Source: Marchantia polymorpha subsp. ruderalis (taxonomy: Eukaryota > Streptophyta > Marchantiopsida > Marchantiales > Marchantiaceae). From it: a DNA stretch of 64,000 bases. This document shows, in pieces, positions 1 through 12,269 of the stretch. Made by a program: the position numbers and the translations under genes. The stretch covers positions 19,446,001 to 19,510,000 of the forward strand of contig AP031354.1 in the NCBI GenBank assembly GCA_037833965.1, written 5' to 3'. A model generated the notes under the pieces. The model searched no databases, was not told the origin of the DNA, and saw nothing but the letters and a program-made list of their open reading frames with translations. The stretch's first letter is position 1. Every line of letters starts with the position of its first letter.

Positions 1-3000
1 AATTCCAAATTTTCGACCGAATTTTTCGGCAATGTAATACAACCTCGAGAGAAATGGGTGTTATCTTTCATCTCTAAATATACTTTTCCCATTTTAGCAA
101 GGAGAAATCACTCTTCACACCGTTGAAGTGTTTGGATATGGTGAAACTAATACTACGAAAAACTCCATGTTGAAGGAATCTATTTTTAAAACCTGGAATC
201 AAACTTTTCAGTCAATAGCTAGAACATCGACTTCGTGATGTTCTGGGTTCACTATTTTATCTTTGTATTTTTGTTTTCGAGAAATTTTGAGACTTATTTG
301 ATATTTTAGAATAATTGAATAAATTTTTGTGTTTTCAAAATTACAAGTGAATGAGATAACCAAGGAAACAAAATATGAGAACTTGGTTGAGCTCATCAGG
401 TGTCACCGCAAAGTTTTAGTCAAGTACTCAGTTAGTTTCTCTAGTAAAGTAACGGTAATGAACAAAGAAATTGCCAGAAACGATCACGGCAAAGATTTAG
501 CTGAATATTTGCGTAAGTTTCTCTAGTAAAACTACCTACATCAACAAAGATTTGTCAAAAATTACCACCCCAAATTTTAGTTACGTGACTCTGGTAGGTT
601 CTACACCTAGACAACAAATACTTTTGGTTGGAAATAAGTAACTTTCTGAAAACGAAATACGGCACTTTGGCCCTCAAGTTCCGTATATGCCGTATTTAGA
701 GAGGCCTGCAAATGATCATATTCAATGCAAGTTTAATTTAGATTTCCAAAATATATCATCCCTAAGAACATTAGGAATTTTATTTTTTTTCTCTAACCAA
801 ACAATAAGTCATTTGGAGGATGTTACTACTAAATGATTATTTCATTAAGAGTTGAATAATGAAGCTGAATGTGGGTAAGTTGAGCCAAGATGTAAGCTCA
901 TTAACGTAGAAATAGTAGCTAATGTGAATTAAAAAGTCCTTATGAATCCAGATCCTGAAGGATGCATTCTTTAAACCAAGAGCATGGACAGGCCTTACTG
1001 TTATCATCAATTTTTAGTTCACTAAATACAAATGTATCTTGCTTCATCAACATTAAAACATTACAATTATTCATATTTTCTCGGTTTGTGATTTTCCATG
1101 AGACGGTTTGGAACGAGGTTTAGAAGTCGGCCATTGTTTCTATGCTGTTCATTGCCCTTTATGAACCGATCACACATGTTTGGGCCCTGTTGGAGTGTAG
1201 ACATGATGGTCAAACTGACTCTTGATTTGAGATTGGTCCCTTCGTGTAAACTCGGCACTTGATGATTACTTGTCTCTTAATACCCACCACTCCAGTAGTT
1301 GTCATCGGTTCTTGCCACTCTCCGTTGGAGATTGGACGGGCAATGCAAATTATCGAGGACATACTCGTTCCAATTTCGGGCGTCCGAGGTGAACGTGTGG
1401 CACTTTGCGGGGAGGGTCGACGTTTTCAGGGGCAAGTTCTCTTGCACGGCTTTAGAATCGAAGATCAGTTCCATCGGTTAGGGACCCGCTGCATCATTTG
1501 TACAATGATTCTTGTAGGAATCATCACCTCATGGCGTAAGTAGAAGGAGATGCAAGCCCAACCGATAGTGGCAAAACCCATGCACCTGCCAAGTCGACTG
1601 TTTGTCGAACAACTGTGACTGTGACGTCGATGGATGTGGTGGAGAGAATTGAACGAGCGCTTGTCTCTGTGTTCATACCGCATGGAGCAAATGATGTACA
1701 GTACTTCTCACATATCTGATTGGGTTTCAAGGGTAGCTCCGATCTCGTAGCTCGCGGATTACATACAGTGCTTGGTTATATCGCTCCAGCTACGAGTTTC
1801 ATTCAACGCAAGTCCCAATGTTTTGTTTGTTTGTTTGTTTTGGTTGGCGTTGTTTTGAGTCCTTCACTGGCTACAAGGATAGAAAGAGCTCCTTCTGTCC
1901 TCTAAGAAACTCAAAATGATTGCCATGATATATCTATCTTGAGACTTTTTAGCTCTGAGCCACTGTGTATAGATTACATTCGTCCACGATTAGTTTGCGA
2001 GTGTTAGAGTCTCATATGCTTCTGTGCAGCCTACTACGATAGGCACCAGAAAACACACTCTGTCCAGACCTCAGGAACCCACGATCTTCAGAAAAAATCG
2101 AATGAGATAATCACGAATCGGTTTGTCATTCGCCCTTGTGGTTACAATTGGGCAGAGAAGAAGAAAACAACCACTTCTGGTAGTTACCTCTTTCCTAGAC
2201 TAGAATAAATCAACAAAGGTTTAGCTGCGAGGCATTGCCCCAAAACCTTCTGTGATCTATTGTATTGTTTAGATGCAATGCCTCGCATAATTACATGAGG
2301 ACTGTTTTAGATTTCACGTTAATTATTTATATGTCTCATGGACATTGCTTTTCTATTAGAATGACTGACAATTTGTTATTTAAAACTTTCCGGTGACATA
2401 CTATTCTTTCCTATCTCTCGTCCCTGTGATAGAACTCCAACAATTGAAAGTTATAATATTCAAGTAACAGATCCTACACATTTTTCAGAGTTTCACGATT
2501 CAGTCTTCTACGATCTTGTTGTGATTTGAAAGATATCATGTTTTTATTCTCCAAATCTCTGTGAGAAATTTTTTAATCATACATTGTATCACAAGATAAA
2601 TTGCATGTGTTTATGTACCATAACAATCTTAGGACCCAAAAGATCATATTATTATTTTCTCAGACTATTTTGTATGATTCAATTTTGAAATGTGGAAAGT
2701 GTGTTAGTGAAATGTATAATATTAAAATCTAAAGTCAGTTTCACAATATTACTCATTGAATTCCGTTAGTTGAATTTTTTTTTTTTAGCTGTTTATCTGA
2801 GTTAAGTTAATTGACAAATTTTTGTTGATACTGTCTAAATCAAATAAAGTCAATCTATATAGTCAATTTCTAAATTGAATTATAATATCAATTTCAATAT
2901 TCTGAAGTGGACAACTCATCATTTATAATTTGAAAACATCTTTCAAAGTGGCATTCATATTATGCTAAAAATTGAACTCAACGAAGATACCAGATGCTAC

Positions 3001-3440
3001 TCACAATTGAAGCATTTGCATGCCACTCTAATATATCACGTCATCTTGAATATAAGCTCTGTTTAAACTTTGCTTTGATCATATAAGTTACTTAGATAGC
3101 CGACAATATTCTTGAACTTTCTACCATTTACCATTACCATTTACCAATTTCCCTCATGAACATATTTATACTGTATAAGCTCCTTTGTAATTTTTCTGGA
3201 GCCATGTTAATATTATTCCAACCGTTAACTGCATTGCAACAAAAATAAAGAGTGTACTCACATAAAACACTTCCTCCATTTCCACATTCTTGAAAATAAC
3301 TCGTATTCTTTATCTTGTTATGGTACCATAGAAAACCACAAAATCAAGCACATCGCTAGAGGTATGCAAGGTGCATGGTGGCATTTGAAATACGAAAACT
3401 CATCATTGACTCCCATCAACAGACGCCCGAAGAAGAGCAT
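1..3440. other. Gene-free AT-rich stretch
   Basis: No coding region here has a recognisable protein. The open frames are short and lie mainly in the slightly more GC-rich 1.1-1.9 kb part, where overlapping frames occur on both strands. Visible structure is limited to a short GTTT tetranucleotide run near 1,825-1,845 and a perfect 13-bp inverted repeat at 2,226-2,287, listed separately. Confidence 0.6.
2226..2287. repeat. 13-bp perfect inverted repeat, 36-nt loop
   Basis: The left arm TGCGAGGCATTGC (2,226-2,238) is the exact reverse complement of GCAATGCCTCGCA (2,275-2,287). Base pairing beyond the arms is only partial. It could be a small fold-back, a decayed MITE or chance. Nothing ties it to a neighbouring gene. 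Confidence 0.6.
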
Positions 3441-3448
3441 GTGCCAAA

Positions 3449-3454
3449 TTTATT
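3449..3454 (-). promoter_or_regulatory. Candidate poly(A) signal of the dirigent gene
   Basis: Read on the minus strand this is AATAAA, about 226 nt downstream of the dirigent stop codon. That spacing is reasonable for a plant 3' UTR. It is a single hexamer match only. Confidence 0.35.
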
Positions 3455-3679
3455 TCTTTTTTGAAGAATAAAGAAGCAATCTCGTAGAGAAGCGTAAAAA
3501 TGTGCTGCCCTGACTAGGATCTCCTCCCGCTCTATCTTCGAACACCGATACAGAACTTGCAAGACCGAAGAAGCGGGCGCATTTACTATCTACGATCAAG
3601 AGCGACCTCGTGTCGATTACAGTGTTCTCAGATCCACCGATCCGAAGAGTTCCACCGTGTGCGTTTGTAGCCAGTCGGC

Positions 3680-4246
3680 TCATTCAGATGCCTGCATCAT
3701 CGAGGGCTTGTAGTTGAAGGAGCTCTTGTAGATGTGGAAGCTCTGCTTGATAATGGGGTAGGGAATGGCGGTGTGCAGGTAGAATGTGGAGTAGCCTCTG
3801 GCGCCTCGGAAATCACCCGTGCCCCCGACGATGGAAATCTCGCGGGGTCCATGGCCGATCTCCGTCCCCTGGACCTGCAGAGTGCCCTGGTACTTGTCGT
3901 GCTGCTCGAAGATGACCGTGAAGAGGAGGTAGTAGTTCTGGCCTGCGAAGTTGTCCATGACCGCCATGCCTTGCCGCCTGCCGATGTGCCTGGAGGTCAG
4001 TTCTGGTCCTTCGGTGACATCGTTGTCGTAGATGAGAGTGCTCCCGAATGCCAGTTTGTTCATGTCGCGCGTGTCCTTCCCCGGGCCTGCCACAATCGCC
4101 ACCTCGTCCGTGCAGTGGACGAAGTATGTCAGCGTCTCGGCCTCGTCACTCTCCGAATAGTAGGCATCGGCAACGACGACTGACAGCAGCAACGACAACA
4201 TTGCTGCCATCTTCATTAGCAATGCTCTTTCTCGCTCTTCGCCCAT
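3680..4246 (-). CDS. Dirigent family protein (secreted)
   Basis: Intact single-exon gene for 188 residues, the usual dirigent length. Dirigent proteins are extracellular beta-barrel trimers that steer the stereochemistry of radical coupling or ring formation of phenolics (lignans, related wall compounds). An N-terminal hydrophobic signal (about residues 13-28, ending ADA) fits secretion. Family landmarks follow in order: LAFGSTLIYDND (65-76), the TEGPELTSRHIGRRQG block (78-93), GTLQVQG (111-117) and REISIVGGTGDFRGARGY (125-142), the last being the strongest signature. The first ATG has a good context (purine at -3, G at +4). Internal Met11 and Met13 would give a more typical signal peptide and are alternative starts. 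Subfamily and substrate cannot be told from sequence. The opposite-strand open frame at 3,734-4,183 is a shadow. Confidence 0.95.
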   Translation of the reverse strand: MGEERERALLMKMAAMLSLLLSVVVADAYYSESDEAETLTYFVHCTDEVAIVAGPGKDTRDMNKLAFGSTLIYDNDVTEGPELTSRHIGRRQGMAVMDNFAGQNYYLLFTVIFEQHDKYQGTLQVQGTEIGHGPREISIVGGTGDFRGARGYSTFYLHTAIPYPIIKQSFHIYKSSFNYKPSMMQASE

Positions 4247-4259
4247 TTCTGCACACCTA

Positions 4260-7200
4260 GCCTGCGACGATCCTGTTGAATTTTTAATCCGACGATTGAC
4301 TTTATTCTATCCTCTGATTTCTAACTCGTGGGGTGTTTGATAAGAGTCATCGAGCTGCAGAGAGAGGGAGAGCGTCGATTTAAGGATCCGGTGAAGCTCC
4401 CCGGAGTCTTGAAGAGATGGACCGATGTCCTGGGAGGATCGTTTGTCCGATGAACTGGTAAAGGTCTCGGCCTCACCTCTTTGAAGCTCTCGGAGGTGGA
4501 TCTGTCTCCTGCTGAGAATCTTTGAGTCCTTCGAGGTCCCTCCATGTGCCAGTTCCAGTTGCACTTCTGCCATTATGGACACCCGAATCCTGACAGCTTG
4601 TCCATATTTTTGATCTTTCTTTAGCCCGGTTAGCTATATCATCAATCGAAGATTCCTCTTGCATCAAAACATTGCAAATCCTTTCATATGACGTCACGAC
4701 CACGGATACGATCGTTGGAAGGAACAAAGATGCGGGGCACTATTCGTAGCTGAGCAGTTTAGGAGATTAGGAACACACACTCTGGCAACATGATCAGCGA
4801 AAGGCCCCAACAGTAGCGAAGCAATCCGATTTTCAGGTTAAGATGCCATTGGCAGCAGCAGAAACAGGTGAGGCAATGGAAGCATACAGTGTGACCGACG
4901 ATACTGGAATAACAAGGTTTCAGACCCAGATAAATGGGCTTACTGACAGAACACAGATTTTGCAGTAAGTGGCTTCTGCCGACGTCAATGAACCTGAAGC
5001 TCGGTATTTTCCATAATTCTCATGTCACTATAATCCCGTGTAGATTGTGATCTCTTCTGTCGATTGGGTCGATCTTAGTAATATAAACCTGGTGACGAGT
5101 GCCCTTTGACATTAGAATGAAAGGACCGCGTGAAGCACTTTGATCTGGACAATGTTCATTCGAGCAGATGAGATACGGTTGCTGCCGAGCACGGCAGTTC
5201 AGAGGATGGAATGCTTGTAGGAGCTTAGTTGCTTCACGAAGTATGATGGTCAAAACCTTGAACGAGGTCCATTCGAGCAGCTGGGACAAGATAAACTTAG
5301 CTGTAAAACAGACTCTTTCTTAAATTTGGAAATTAGGAGACTCAGAAGGCTCCTCCCCGTAGGAAAGAATGTACTAAGGACAAAAACTGATGATTGAGCA
5401 GTGAACATTGAAACAACGAACCTTGCACTTTGGTCGGGAAACAGAGGAAAACCAATCCGGCAAACTTGGGCGATGTGGTGGTCTGGATTCAGGTTCCGAA
5501 GTATATGAGGCAAGTTGTTCCACCCAAACCACAACGAGAAGAGAAAAACTTAACTTCGAGCATTAGGATCCGTAGCAGAAACGGTGAGAGATCCTTCTGC
5601 ACAGCACCTTCTGCAAAGGTTAGACCGATTCAACATCCATGCGGGTTGGAGTGTCATTGAAAGCTGAACGTACAGAGTGTGAACCAAGTCTATTGGGATA
5701 GGTGTTCTTCTCTTCTCTTGCATCGCTTGCTTTGCAAGTGGTAGAAGTACGCCTTTCTTGTAGTTACGGTAGTTTTTACGTGTAGAAACTGAAGGGTTAA
5801 CGTACACTCATGTGAAAGCTACAAGAGGAAGCTACTATGCGAGCTGAATTTGACAGCGATCCATGTAAGGAAAGTTATAATAATGTGCCACCGTTCTTTT
5901 TCTGCCGTAGGCTGCCCTGCGAGTCAGTCCGTCATTCCTCGAAGTTGCTCAGGAGAAGAATCTTGTCCTCAACACTTCCGAGTAGCTTATATTCTCGACA
6001 ATCGTCTCCTTCCCTTTCCTCCAGCACTGCACTCGTCTCCATGAACGAAGTGGACATCCACCCAATACGTTCATGGGATTGATCTCTAACCGTGTTCGAG
6101 GACTAGGATGAAGAGGGAGACCACATGCAGAGTTTACGACTCATGCACATGCAGGAGATGCACACAGTGTCAATTCGGTAACGTGGAAGATTCAGCTCAA
6201 TCGGGGATCTAGCTCGTCCTTTCAGGGAAAAGAACATCTGTCCGAAGGGTCCACTCCACTACAAATTAGTCCTGAAAAGGTTCCGAGGACACACTTTCAA
6301 CTGTCATGTTCTCTCTTGCCCGTATAACAGGAAACGAACAGATGAATGATTGCAGCCATGTCACCGAGACAAAACATGAAACTGAGTCTAATGAAGCTGG
6401 CATCAAAATAACAGAGGTGTCAAATCAGGATCACTGTTTGTTTAAGAAATTAATCCGACTCTTGTCCATATTCATTTCTTAAAGAATGCTGTAGCTTACA
6501 GAATGTCTGGAGGTGACCTGCTAAACGCCACGGCCGGGGTAGTTATTTTGGAAAACAAAAGTTGAAGCATTGAGCTAATTGTGTGACAAGACAATATGTA
6601 AGCACAGTAATTTGACCTCCTACGTGAAGTTTATTCGACGATAGATGGGAAAGTAGGTTTCTCCTTTTTGTTTTATCTGGGTAAGTTTTTGATGCTTGTG
6701 GTGGTGTGAGGTCTGAATTGTGGTGCTCATGAAAAGCAAGGGGATGATCACAAGCCCGACAGGATTTGAATGGCAGAGACCACGAAAACCGGAAGGTAAA
6801 CCATAAGACCTGAGCTACAGACTGTACATAGTTGAGAACCTTGCTCCTACATTAGATTTCTTGGGGTTGAAGACTCGTACTAACCCTGCCAAGAGCTACA
6901 GCAGAGTCAGTAAACTGCTCAAATCAATGTAAACGACATGAATATTCTTGAGAATGTTTTGTAGCAACGGATGTGATGATATTGATACACCATAAAAAGC
7001 TACACGTTCTTCAAAATAAATTATCAAACTTATTGTGGCATTTCTGGCTTATATGTAATTACAACATAGTCGTAAGTATCGAGTTTATTGTTTATCTCGA
7101 AAGACGAAATTTTTTTCCACATCTCTATGCTTCCAGTACAAGAGAGAAAAATAATGTGAAATTTTCTGGATAAATAACGAAGTATGGATGTGATTTTCTC

Positions 7201-8300
7201 AAAATATCTTAGCACCTGAAGTGTATAGAAGTGTTTATTTGCATCTGGTGCTATCTCAGCAGACCCCACCGAAGGTACCAATGGTTCTGCTGCTCATCAT
7301 CAACCTTGGTATCCTTTGAGGCATCTCCAGCACATCTACTCTAGATGAGCCTTCGATATTTGTGTTGGTTGGCTTGAGTATGACATTTTGGTGCTTTTCA
7401 GGTTAAACACGGAACATTTACTGCACTATTCCGTTATGCCTCCGACCAAAAGCCTGGCACTTGAGACACTGGTCACATTCTGATGCAAGCACTATTTTTA
7501 TATCATCTGCATACCATCAAATCAACACTGTGTAAGATTGAGTTCGACCTCGAAGATTTTACCCAAAAATACACGGAAAATGTATAATTAGACTAGTGTA
7601 AAGGAGGATATTTCGTGATGAAATATTTGCAGTGAATTTCTTTTTCGACAAGTTTACCAATGGTGCAGTAGTAGCGCAGATGCTGACTTCCCGCCATTGA
7701 CAGAAAAAATCACTGAGCAATGCCTGCCTAGCACTCTGGACTTTCTAACTGCAATCAGCGGATAATTGCAGTACCCATTTATCACGGCACATGTATTCGT
7801 TTAAAAAGTTTCAGCACCCCGTAAGCAAAATATAGTACGTTTCCGGTGCAGCAGAGGCCAACATTTTACTTCAAGTGTGTTATGTGTATTACCCGATTAT
7901 ACCAATTCTTGGTTGGATCTGACAAACACTACCCATTGCATTACTTGTGCCCACCCAGGAGAAATAATGTCACCCAAAACCCATGGGCATGGGCACCCAA
8001 AATTGGGCTCTACAGTGCAGCTCATCCTCTTCAAGTGTAAACTTCAAAGAAATCTCACTCGCTTCAACTTCTCCAGAAGGGGTAGAACAAATTTTATTTT
8101 ATTTTGGGTATAGGAATTCTTTTGCTTCTATCAGGGTACAAGGCGAGAGGTATCTATTCATAATAAGCTCTAGTAACCTTACAGCTCTCCAAAGAGCAGC
8201 GATAGAATTACAGTTCTTTCGAGAACGTGGACCAGATAGATCCATGAGGTTGCCATATCAAGCCCAAGAATAAAAGATCAGTGCATAGGCTCTCTCTAAT
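4260..8300. other. Intergenic region, no gene recognised
   Basis: Upstream of the dirigent gene and upstream of the LINE. Open frames are short, overlap on both strands and show no family motif. No RNA gene or clear repeat was seen. Part of the right end may belong to the untraceable 5' end of the LINE. Confidence 0.5.
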
Positions 8301-8620
8301 GAATAGACTCCCTTGTTGCAATCACGAAGGTTTTGCATTTACCCGATATCTCAATAAAAATCCTCAAGTTACAATCCTTAGTCAAATATTCAGATCGAAT
8401 TTTGGATGCAAAGATACAATTTGATCTAGGTAGATGCTTGGCATCACAAATTCTTTTTTTAAAATTTTACCGCCTTGAACCAGAAGAAACTAAAAACTTT
8501 CAGCCAGAGTGCTTGCTTGACTCCATGATACGTGAGTTGAAACCTTCACAAGAAGCCATGAGGATAGAATTGCAAGAGAATTCAAGTGTGATGCTTCATA
8601 TTTCCTAAACCCTCACGGTT

Positions 8621-9170
8621 GTCCAGACTAAGATCACATCATTAGCACATGTTTCCAATAGCCCAGGATTACACAAAGTGGTAGACTTCTTAAAATTGAA
8701 ACTCAAGTCGTATGCCGAGGCTACTAAAGTTGCACATATTTCTTTCTGTCAAGAACAAAAGATAAAAAATGCAAATCAATATTACCGTAGAAAGAATGTT
8801 AGGTAACTTGGTTTACCAAAATCAGAAAATGAAGATGTGAAGAGTGTTGTCACTAAATTATTAGTTGACACACTACATGTTCACAATCCAGATTTGGCCT
8901 AGGCTTCTCGGATTGGAAAAATTGGCACACAACCTCAGACCATTCTTGTTAAGTTTGTCAACCAGTCTCAACGTGATACAGCCATGGTCAACAGATCTAG
9001 TCTCAAAAAGTACAGAGAATAAGATTGGATACCGACCTTACTTCATTGCAAGGAGAAGCTAGAAGGAAGTAACTTGAAAAGTTTAAGGAGGTTCAAATGT
9101 CAGGTTTTGTTGTTTATTTGCGCGATGATAGAGCGATTGTAACACAGAAGAGAAGAAAGTCATCTACAAA
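8621..9170 (+). pseudogene. LINE ORF1 remnant (RRM-type RNA-binding protein)
   Basis: Reading through stops and frame changes, the translation contains the ORF1p signature. A basic stretch ends YYRRKNVR and is followed by LGLPKSENEDV, then SRIGKIGTQPQTILVKF (like the RIG...RPILVKF strand of L1 ORF1 RRMs), and further on LDTDLTSLQGEARRK and GFVVYLRDDRAIV. At least two in-frame stops and one frameshift are visible. It is followed directly by the ORF2 remnant, the normal L1 arrangement. Confidence 0.75.
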
Positions 9171-9189
9171 ACAATCCAAGAAGTTGAGT

Positions 9190-12100
9190 GTGTTGGTGTG
9201 AAATATTCAAGTATTCTCATCATCAAAGTACGTGAATGCATATTCAATATGGGAGAAGGGAGACGTCATCAACATCGTGGAAACTTGGGAACACAAAAAT
9301 AACACTATTGTTGAGCTGCAAGGATTCACTTTGGTGGAATTAACATTGAACCAAACAAGAAAACACACAGGAAGGGGACATGAAGGTATTGCCACTTTCA
9401 TCAGATCTAAATTTTTATCTATCATTCATTTAGATACTCAAGATATCGGAGTTCAATATCATTGGTTTCGTCTTGTGCTTGGAATATTTCATTGCTATTT
9501 GGCAATCTGTTACTTTGCGCCATTATCCATGTCTATCCACTCCACACGTTTTTCCAACTGGAGCCAACCATTTCATCGGCTCATTAGAGATGTACTCAAA
9601 TATCAGAGCAAAGGAGATGTTTTCCTAGCTGAGGACTTCAATGCTCTCGCATACGATGTACTTAACTTACTCAATTATGTAACTTTTTTAACTCTTCTGC
9701 TTTGAAAGAAATTGACTATAGTCAATAGTCTAGACTTTCTTTCGATCCTTCTACAAACTCTTTGACAGAACATATTCTGATTCTTGGAGCCACTTGTAAC
9801 TTGAAAGTACTTAATGGAATCTCCCGCTTTCTCAACTATCAATCCAATACATATTTCTTTTCTTCATGTGCTAGCACGATAGATTTTCTTCTATCTTTCT
9901 CAATTAGTAGTTCTCTTATCTATACTTTCAAAGTTCTTAACCCTCAACCCGAGTTCGATCATGCACCTTTTTTGTTCACTTGTTTATCAATATCAAAAAC
10001 GATTACTCCCTCAATCAACAAACCTCTTCTATCTGTACCAGTTTCCGTTTATTACCTTGTAAAAAATATTTTTATGCTACACATTTACAATAGTTCCTGA
10101 AACACACTAATTGGAGCCAAGACTCATATATAGCTAGTTTGCAATTCATAAAAACTTCTCTAAAACTTTGTGTCTAAGTTCTTTCTATGACATAGCAACA
10201 AAAAGACTAGGGTATTGACTTGTAACGGGTGGTTTTGATTTTGACTGCAAGCTAGTAAGGGCGAGAGCAGTTGATATGTTTTTGAATCTCTAAAGTCGGT
10301 TTTTTTTGACAAGGATATACGAACAGCTGGTGAAGTCCAAGAAACGAGCTTTCTTGAGACGAAAGCAGGAATTTCTAACCATATAGCTAATGCAAGATCC
10401 TAAGTTTTTTTTGGAGAAAATTAGCTCTACCATCTGCAAAAGCCTCACTGGATCCCGAATCCTTGTTAGCTTTTGCCAAAAAGCTTTACTTCTTTTCGGA
10501 AGCTAGCTCTATGCCGAAATGCAAAGCAGATTCTGGTTTATTTATTCTTTGGATAAGAGTTGAAGACTCTAGTTAGAAGTTTAGCAAATGGCAAAAGTGA
10601 AGATTTGGATGGTTTGTCCGTTGAATTTCTCAAGTGGAGAGTATACTCTATGGTACCATTCTTCACCAAAGCTTTTGAAGATGACTCTGTCAATAGGTTT
10701 CCTCGAACTTGGTCATTTCGAAAGATTGTTCCTATCCACAAATCAGGTAGTAAAGACGAGGCGACACTCTATTGAACTATCATGGTGGAAATCGTTTTTG
10801 CGAGGTTATTTGGAAGGTTGTTGGAATCAAAGTTGAATACATGAACTGAGTGTTTGTAGAAGAGACCAAGAGTTCAAGCCGGTTTTTGCTCAATGTTGTC
10901 AAACTATCTTGATTCTACGTGTATTATGGGAAAAATCTAAGGGCAACGGAAAAGCTCTATTTTGTGCCTTCATAGATTTCAAGAAAGTTTTTGACACGGT
11001 GTCTCGCAAGCTTTCATGAGAAAGGTTACAAGATATAGGAGTACCGCTTAATCTCTTGGGACCAGTGATCATGTTATGTAACTAAGTTCGGGCCAAGATC
11101 AACGCTTCGCAACCAACAAAAAACCTGAGTACCATTGTAGTCATTCAAGGTTGTACTCTCTCTCCAACTTTATTTGAGATTTTCATAGATGATATAGAAA
11201 GGTGATTAGACGAAAGTGAGAATGAAGATGTCAAGCTTGAAGACTTTATTATCAAAGCTCTATTGTATGCAGATGATATCGTCTTATTAGCACATGATAC
11301 TATTAGTTTACAAAAACATCTTGACACGATAGCAAACTTCTGTAATGATAATGAAATAAAGGTCAACTTGGAAAAATCAAAAACCATCATAGTCGGCACT
11401 AGATCCAATTTTTCTTTAGTTAAATAACATATAGTTAGAACAAGTGAAGGTTTACAAATATTTAGGTATTGATTTTTCTCATGATTACAGTTGGGCACAT
11501 TGTGTGCAAAAGAAAGTAAAAGGTGGTTACAAAGCTCTCTATTCATTCTTAAATAGATGTAGAAGAGCCTATCTTGTATCTTGCTAACTTCGGAAGTTTT
11601 TATTCAAGATTCTAGTGTTGCCAATGATTTTATACGGGATCCAAGTATGGGGTACTGGTAGTAAGAAGACAATATGGGAGAAGATTCGGAAGAATTCAAG
11701 ATGAAAAACCAAACCTACTATGCCATCATAATGGCAGAAACATGTATCCTACTTTTGAAGTTGAAGCTCTATATTTGACCATCAATTACATTGCACGGAT
11801 AAATTCTTATTTCTTCTCGATTTACTCATCAAGCTTTACAAGACACACGTTCCGAAGAATGGCTTTCATATGTGATGGCTTGGTACTCAAGATGTAATGT
11901 GGAGGAACAACACTGGCGCATGCAAGCATTGACACTTTGCCATCGTCTACAAGAAAAAGCTCTCAACATTCTTTGGAGTAGACTTGGCACAAAAATGGAG
12001 TTCTACAGACTTCATGAAAACCCTATGCTTGTTCACGGTCAACAAGAATATCTTCTTGTTGGGACTTCTATTTTTTTACGTCATATTATTGCACGACATA

Positions 12101-12260
12101 GAAGTGGATCTCACCGTTTACATATTGAGAAAGTACTATGACATCACATTGACAAAAGTGAATGTTTCTGCGGTGTATGTGAGAGCAGGATTATAGAGGA
12201 CGAAGAGCATGTGTTTCTTACTTGTTTTAGATATATTGATATAGAAATTCTCATAGGATT
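9190..12260 (+). pseudogene. LINE ORF2 remnant: endonuclease plus reverse transcriptase
   Basis: The endonuclease part (9,232-9,705 and 9,762-10,100) contains VETWEHKN, ICYFAP, GDVFLAEDFNAL (the GDFNA motif, altered) and an STIDFLL...FDHAPF tail matching the SDH end of APE endonucleases. The reverse transcriptase part contains GKSEDLDGLSVEFLKW (from about 10,590), FIDFKKVFDTV (near 10,975), GCTLSPTLF (near 11,150) and LLYADDIVLLAHD with the catalytic YADD at 11,266-11,277. A final CFCGVCE...EDEEHVFLTC motif near 12,170-12,230 is the C-terminal Cys/His segment of plant LINEs. Several stops and frameshifts interrupt it. The long minus-strand frame at 11,145-11,546 is antisense to the reverse transcriptase. 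Confidence 0.85.
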
Positions 12261-12269
12261 GTTTACAAG

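Noticed and set aside
1259..1543. 94-residue plus-strand frame
   Set aside because: It overlaps other frames on both strands, has no family motif and has no splice or promoter context.
9232..9705. Stand-alone endonuclease gene
   Set aside because: It is the N-terminal domain of a LINE ORF2 remnant, followed by reverse transcriptase and preceded by ORF1.
11145..11546. 133-residue minus-strand frame
   Set aside because: It is exactly antisense to the LINE reverse transcriptase core.
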